Positions 61,446-64,000 of a DNA stretch of 64,000 nucleotides are shown here, piece by piece. Positions within the stretch are counted from its first letter, which is position 1. Each line of letters opens with the position of its first letter. Source of the stretch: Bacteroidota bacterium (lineage in GTDB: Bacteria; Bacteroidota; Bacteroidia; AKYH767-A; OLB10). The notes beneath the pieces were generated by a model that saw nothing but the letters and a program-made list of their open reading frames with translations, made no database searches and was not told the origin of the DNA. The stretch is taken from positions 1 through 64,000 of the forward strand of contig JADJMG010000006.1 of NCBI GenBank assembly GCA_016709725.1, in the 5' to 3' direction. The position numbers and the translations under genes were made by a program.

Positions 61446-62278
61446 AACGGGAAGGAAAAGGATGACGAAGTAAAAGGTCTAGGAAACAGTTTGGATTTTG
61501 GTGCGAGGATTTATGATAGCAGATTAGGAAGGTGGCTAAGTACTGACCCGCTTGCGAGTAAATATCCTTTTGCAAGTCCTTATAATTTTGTTCTTAATAA
61601 TCCTATTACTTCCATTGACCCTGATGGTAAACTGGTGGTCTTTGTTAATGGTTATCGTCCTGGAAAAACGGTTGGAGATATACATATGAATAAAAAAGAA
61701 GTATTTAAAACAGATAAATACGGTTATTGGGGCAATATGGATGATAAGTTTATGAAAAGGATGGGCGATTACAATGCTGTATATGCAGATGCATCAGGAA
61801 TGACGCTTGGACCAAAATCAAAAGCTTCTTTCAGATATGAAAATGGCAAACAATCGGGCCAGGACCTAATTAGTAAAATAAATAGTGGAGAGGTAGTTTT
61901 ACAAAAAAATGATGCTGGAGAAATAATTGAAACTATTAAAATTGTTGCTCATAGTCAAGGAAGTGCCGAGGCAGCGGGGCAGGCAGATGTTCTTACAAAA
62001 GCAGGATATAAAGTTGAAGTGATCTATAATATAGCACCAAAACAACCAGAAGATATAAAAACACCGAATGGAGTAGAAAGGATTGTACAATATGGTAGCG
62101 ATAAGGATATAGTTGCTCCTCAATCTCCTATGCCAGGTGATGTTGAACAAGGTGGTGGACCAGAAACAGATGAAAAATTAAGGGCCATTTTCTTGAAAGT
62201 TATAAGAACATTTTCAATATCAAAAAAGGCCAAGATGGTTATGTTGCACCTAGAAAAGACCAACCTAAAAATGAGTAA
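61335..62278 (+). CDS. RHS-core tip module 5 with lipase/alpha-beta-hydrolase-like domain (one frameshift)
   Basis: About 314 residues. Core: YRFAFNGKEKDDEVKGLGN, GARIYDSRLGRWLSTDPLA, closing IDPDGKL. The tip opens with VVFVNGYRPGKTVGDIH, fitting the strand and oxyanion loop of alpha/beta hydrolases, and has IVAHSQGSAEAAG, a GxSxG-like nucleophile elbow (Ser codon 61953-61955). VQYGSDKDIVAP could supply the acid. A phospholipase-type toxin is a reasonable inference. The frame shifts around 62200: the correct end is NIFNIKKGQDGYVAPRKDQP followed by KNE and TAA at 62276-62278, whereas the sequenced frame runs on into the next gene and creates a false fusion to 62885. Confidence 0.75.
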
Positions 62279-62279
62279 T

Positions 62280-62885
62280 ATGTTTATTCAAATAGTGCTG
62301 ATTTTTGCTTTAATTAATGGTTGCAGTAATAATACTGTCAATCGAAAAGATTGTTTGGAAAAGGTAATTACTGAAAATAAACAAGACAAAGCTTATGAAG
62401 CTATAAAAATTTGTATCGCTGATAGTATTGAAACCTGGACGAAGAAAGGTCTTCAGAATACCTCAAGTTTTCTGCCTCAAAATTCTATATGGAAAGTAGA
62501 TGAGTATTTATTTAATGAGGATAAGACGAAAATTTTTGGTTGGATATTAAAGGTAGATAAAGAGGAGGTAGCAGATATAGCCAAAGATAGCGACAGAGAT
62601 GATATACTTGATTATGTAGAATATTTTGCTGGTGAAAAGAGAAATGGAAACTGGGTATTTTATATTCATCATATGCCAAGAATTTGGTTTGCACGGAAAA
62701 GTAATAACAGCAATCCATATTCTTTTGAATATTTATCAGAAAGAGCCAAAGAAAAAGTTATAGAAGGAGGTTTTATTAAAAATGCAAACTGCGGTATAAA
62801 TTACAAATATATTAATGAATGGATTGACCGTGAAGGCAGGGATTTTTCAAATTGGCACAAAACCTTTCTTGTCAGCGGTAAATAA
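62280..62885 (+). CDS. Predicted lipoprotein, putative immunity for module 5
   Basis: 201 residues with a lipoprotein signal MFIQIVLIFALINGC, lipobox cysteine at residue 15. The ATG at 62280 lies one base after the corrected stop of module 5. The mature part contains SIWKVDEYLFNEDKTKIFGW and WVFYIHHMPRIWFARK, without a recognised family. A surface or periplasmic lipoprotein that protects against a lipase-type toxin fits the arrangement. Confidence 0.67.
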   Translation: MFIQIVLIFALINGCSNNTVNRKDCLEKVITENKQDKAYEAIKICIADSIETWTKKGLQNTSSFLPQNSIWKVDEYLFNEDKTKIFGWILKVDKEEVADIAKDSDRDDILDYVEYFAGEKRNGNWVFYIHHMPRIWFARKSNNSNPYSFEYLSERAKEKVIEGGFIKNANCGINYKYINEWIDREGRDFSNWHKTFLVSGK

Positions 62886-62896
62886 TAAATAACACC

Positions 62897-62931
62897 AAAA
62901 CGCCAGGCACTTAGCTTGGCGTTTTATTTTT
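62897..62931 (+). terminator. Terminator after module 5 immunity gene
   Basis: Stem AAAACGCCAGGC (62897-62908) with GCTTGGCGTTTT (62914-62925), one G-T pair, 5-base loop, followed by ATTTTTT. It ends the plus-strand unit and may also serve the minus-strand regulator remnant, whose stop lies at 62924-62926. Confidence 0.75.
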
Positions 62932-63084
62932 TATACGCTTTGCTTGTTCTGTAATCTCTCAGGTAAGCATCCATCACGTTAAAGAGTTCAGTTTGCTTTG
63001 CTGTTGGGAGTTTAGAAATATCTTCTAAACGTTCGAGCATATCAACATCCTTGACCAGCAAAGAAGATTTACCGACAAGGAAAT
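62924..63084 (-). pseudogene. Remnant C-terminus of an XRE-type regulator
   Basis: Minus-strand frame reading KYFLVGKSSLLVKDVDMLER, then LEDISKLPTAKQTELFNVMD and a tail AYLRDYRTSKAYKK before TAA. This is the typical C-terminal part of helix-turn-helix regulators (xLPxxxKxxLFxVxDxxLRDxK). The DNA-binding N-terminus is missing: the frame is replaced by the module 6 leader repeat at about 63085. A second remnant of this kind lies at 59338-59435, also next to a leader repeat. Confidence 0.5.
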
Positions 63085-63225
63085 ATTTTGATTGTTAATT
63101 TGCATCTCAAAAAAAATCAAGAGAATGAACTTGTCTTTATTAAAAAAATTGTATTTTTAATCTTGTGAATGGATTTTCTAAAATATCGCCAACGGATTTT
63201 CCGATAACTTGTACAAGGGGATACC
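63085..63225 (+). repeat. RHS module leader repeat, copy 6
   Basis: Contains TTAATTTGCATCTCAAAA, the AT-rich leader, GTG at 63165 and NGFSKISPTDFPITCTRGYR. The outer GCAGTTATG part of the repeat is missing; the regulator remnant takes its place. Confidence 0.78.
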
Positions 63226-64000
63226 GCTTCGCCTTTAATGGACAAGAAAAGGTAGACGAGATATCCGGAGCAGGAAATCACAACACGGCAGAGTTTTGGG
63301 AGTATGATACAAGGCTGGGTAGAAGGTGGAATTTAGACCCTGTAATGAAATCTTGGGAAAGTGGCTATGCAACTTTTGCAAATAATCCAGTGCTTTATAT
63401 TGATCCGAATGGAGCTGACACCTTAGATATTAATAAAAATGATGAGGGCAAATGGGCCATATCTAATAGCCAAATAGTAAAAGGAGATGACGTATACCGA
63501 GTGAAAATTGGAGATGAAATCAAAACTTACACTTTTTCAGAGGGGGAGTACGGAAATCGGCTTAATATTCTAAACATTGAGAATACCGATAATTACACTT
63601 TGGGAATTTATCATTTATCAGGCAGTGAAGAAGAGGGTGCTACAGGTTATGTGGTAACTCCAGGTGGTACACCGAGTACAAAAGTTAGTTCTGGAAAAAG
63701 ATTGCCAGATGATACATATACACTTACTGGCACAGGAAGCGGAAAGGATCAATCAGCTTATAAATGGGTACAGCCTCTATTGTTTTTAGGTGAGAATGGC
63801 GGTTACGTGGGAGGCAGAGGAGTTAAAATCCATCCTGCACCTTCAGCTGCAGCAGAAACGAAAGTAAGTCAATGGACAGATGGGTGTTATGTTGTTAGTA
63901 CAGACTATTCATTGAAAAATGGAGAAATTTATTTTAAATCAACCCTAAGTATAAAAACCTCCAAACAAATAAATACAATGTTGGGAGCAACTAAACATTA
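63165..64000 (+). CDS. RHS-core tip module 6, possible His/Cys (L,D-transpeptidase-like) domain, at window end
   Basis: An open frame from GTG 63165 to the last bases of the window, where the final codon begins TA, so it may stop there. About 278 residues. The core is of the variant type shared with module 1: YRFAFNGQEKVDEISGAGN, EYDTRLGRRWNLDPVMK and FANNPVLYIDPNGA, while the leader is the one shared with modules 2-5. The tip contains IHPAPSAAAETKVSQWTDGC: a histidine (63831-63833) and a cysteine after T-D-G (63885-63887). This recalls the His...(S/T)xGC pattern of L,D-transpeptidase-like or DUF5675-like proteins, which would point to peptidoglycan as target. That link is inference. Its immunity gene would lie beyond the window. 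Confidence 0.65.
   Translation, partial: MNGFSKISPTDFPITCTRGYRFAFNGQEKVDEISGAGNHNTAEFWEYDTRLGRRWNLDPVMKSWESGYATFANNPVLYIDPNGADTLDINKNDEGKWAISNSQIVKGDDVYRVKIGDEIKTYTFSEGEYGNRLNILNIENTDNYTLGIYHLSGSEEEGATGYVVTPGGTPSTKVSSGKRLPDDTYTLTGTGSGKDQSAYKWVQPLLFLGENGGYVGGRGVKIHPAPSAAAETKVSQWTDGCYVVSTDYSLKNGEIYFKSTLSIKTSKQINTMLGATKH

Noticed and set aside
61311..62885. A single 524-residue RHS-lipoprotein fusion
   Set aside because: A lipoprotein signal in the middle of a protein makes no sense; the other frame gives a natural toxin stop at 62276 one base before the lipoprotein start, so a frameshift explains the fusion.

Overview
The window is a low-GC chromosomal segment from a member of the Bacteroidota. 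The diagnostic genes are a complete gliding/type IX secretion core (porP-gldK-gldL-gldM-gldN), several PorP/SprF-family outer-membrane proteins, giant SprB-repeat adhesins ending in the gliding-associated C-terminal (CHU_C) domain, a short Bacteroidota-type NuoG, separate NuoC and NuoD, and one clear Bacteroidota-type promoter (TTTG-N19-TAAATTTG). I cannot fix the genus. No rRNA, tRNA, CRISPR array, transposase or integrase was seen.

Layout. 1-2169 (minus): a type IIG restriction-modification gene cut by the window edge and broken by many frameshifts. 2690-6569: topA and an arginase-fold gene. 6913-12753: porP and gldKLMN, the inner-membrane motor and outer-membrane ring of type IX secretion. 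12887-15198: small envelope genes (PAP2 phosphatase, HYC_CC_PP-type protein, TylF-like methyltransferase, metal-binding lipoprotein). 15258-26298 (minus): surface triad A (SprB-like adhesin, PorP/SprF protein, TPR-PD40-OmpA protein). 26693-39670: a 14-gene complex I operon, nuoA to nuoN. 39744-51443: surface triad B, the same three gene types on the plus strand, translationally coupled to rarA and followed by murB. 54213-64000: six tandem RHS-core 'tip' modules, each with a different C-terminal domain; the first five are followed by a small gene with a signal peptide or lipobox.

How it fits together. The Gld/Por core should export the SprB-like adhesins; their type B C-terminal signals are expected to need the PorP/SprF partner encoded just downstream, and the OmpA proteins probably anchor the assembly to peptidoglycan. 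The two triads flank complex I and point away from it. The RHS array looks like a polymorphic-toxin locus: three tips carry different zinc-metallopeptidase motifs (HEFAH, HELAH, HEVGHNFNLEH), one has a lipase-like AHSQG motif, one may be a His/Cys enzyme, and one is unassigned. Because the putative immunity proteins are exported, the toxins probably act in the periplasm or envelope. No full-length RHS carrier is present; the modules share a repeated leader and core that could serve as recombination arms.

Caution on quality. Many conserved genes, several of them normally essential (topA, gldM, nuoD, nuoL, rarA, murB and others), carry single-base indels, mostly in homopolymers. I read these as consensus errors and annotate each gene across its full extent. 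A TAG replacing a conserved Trp codon splits adhesin A.
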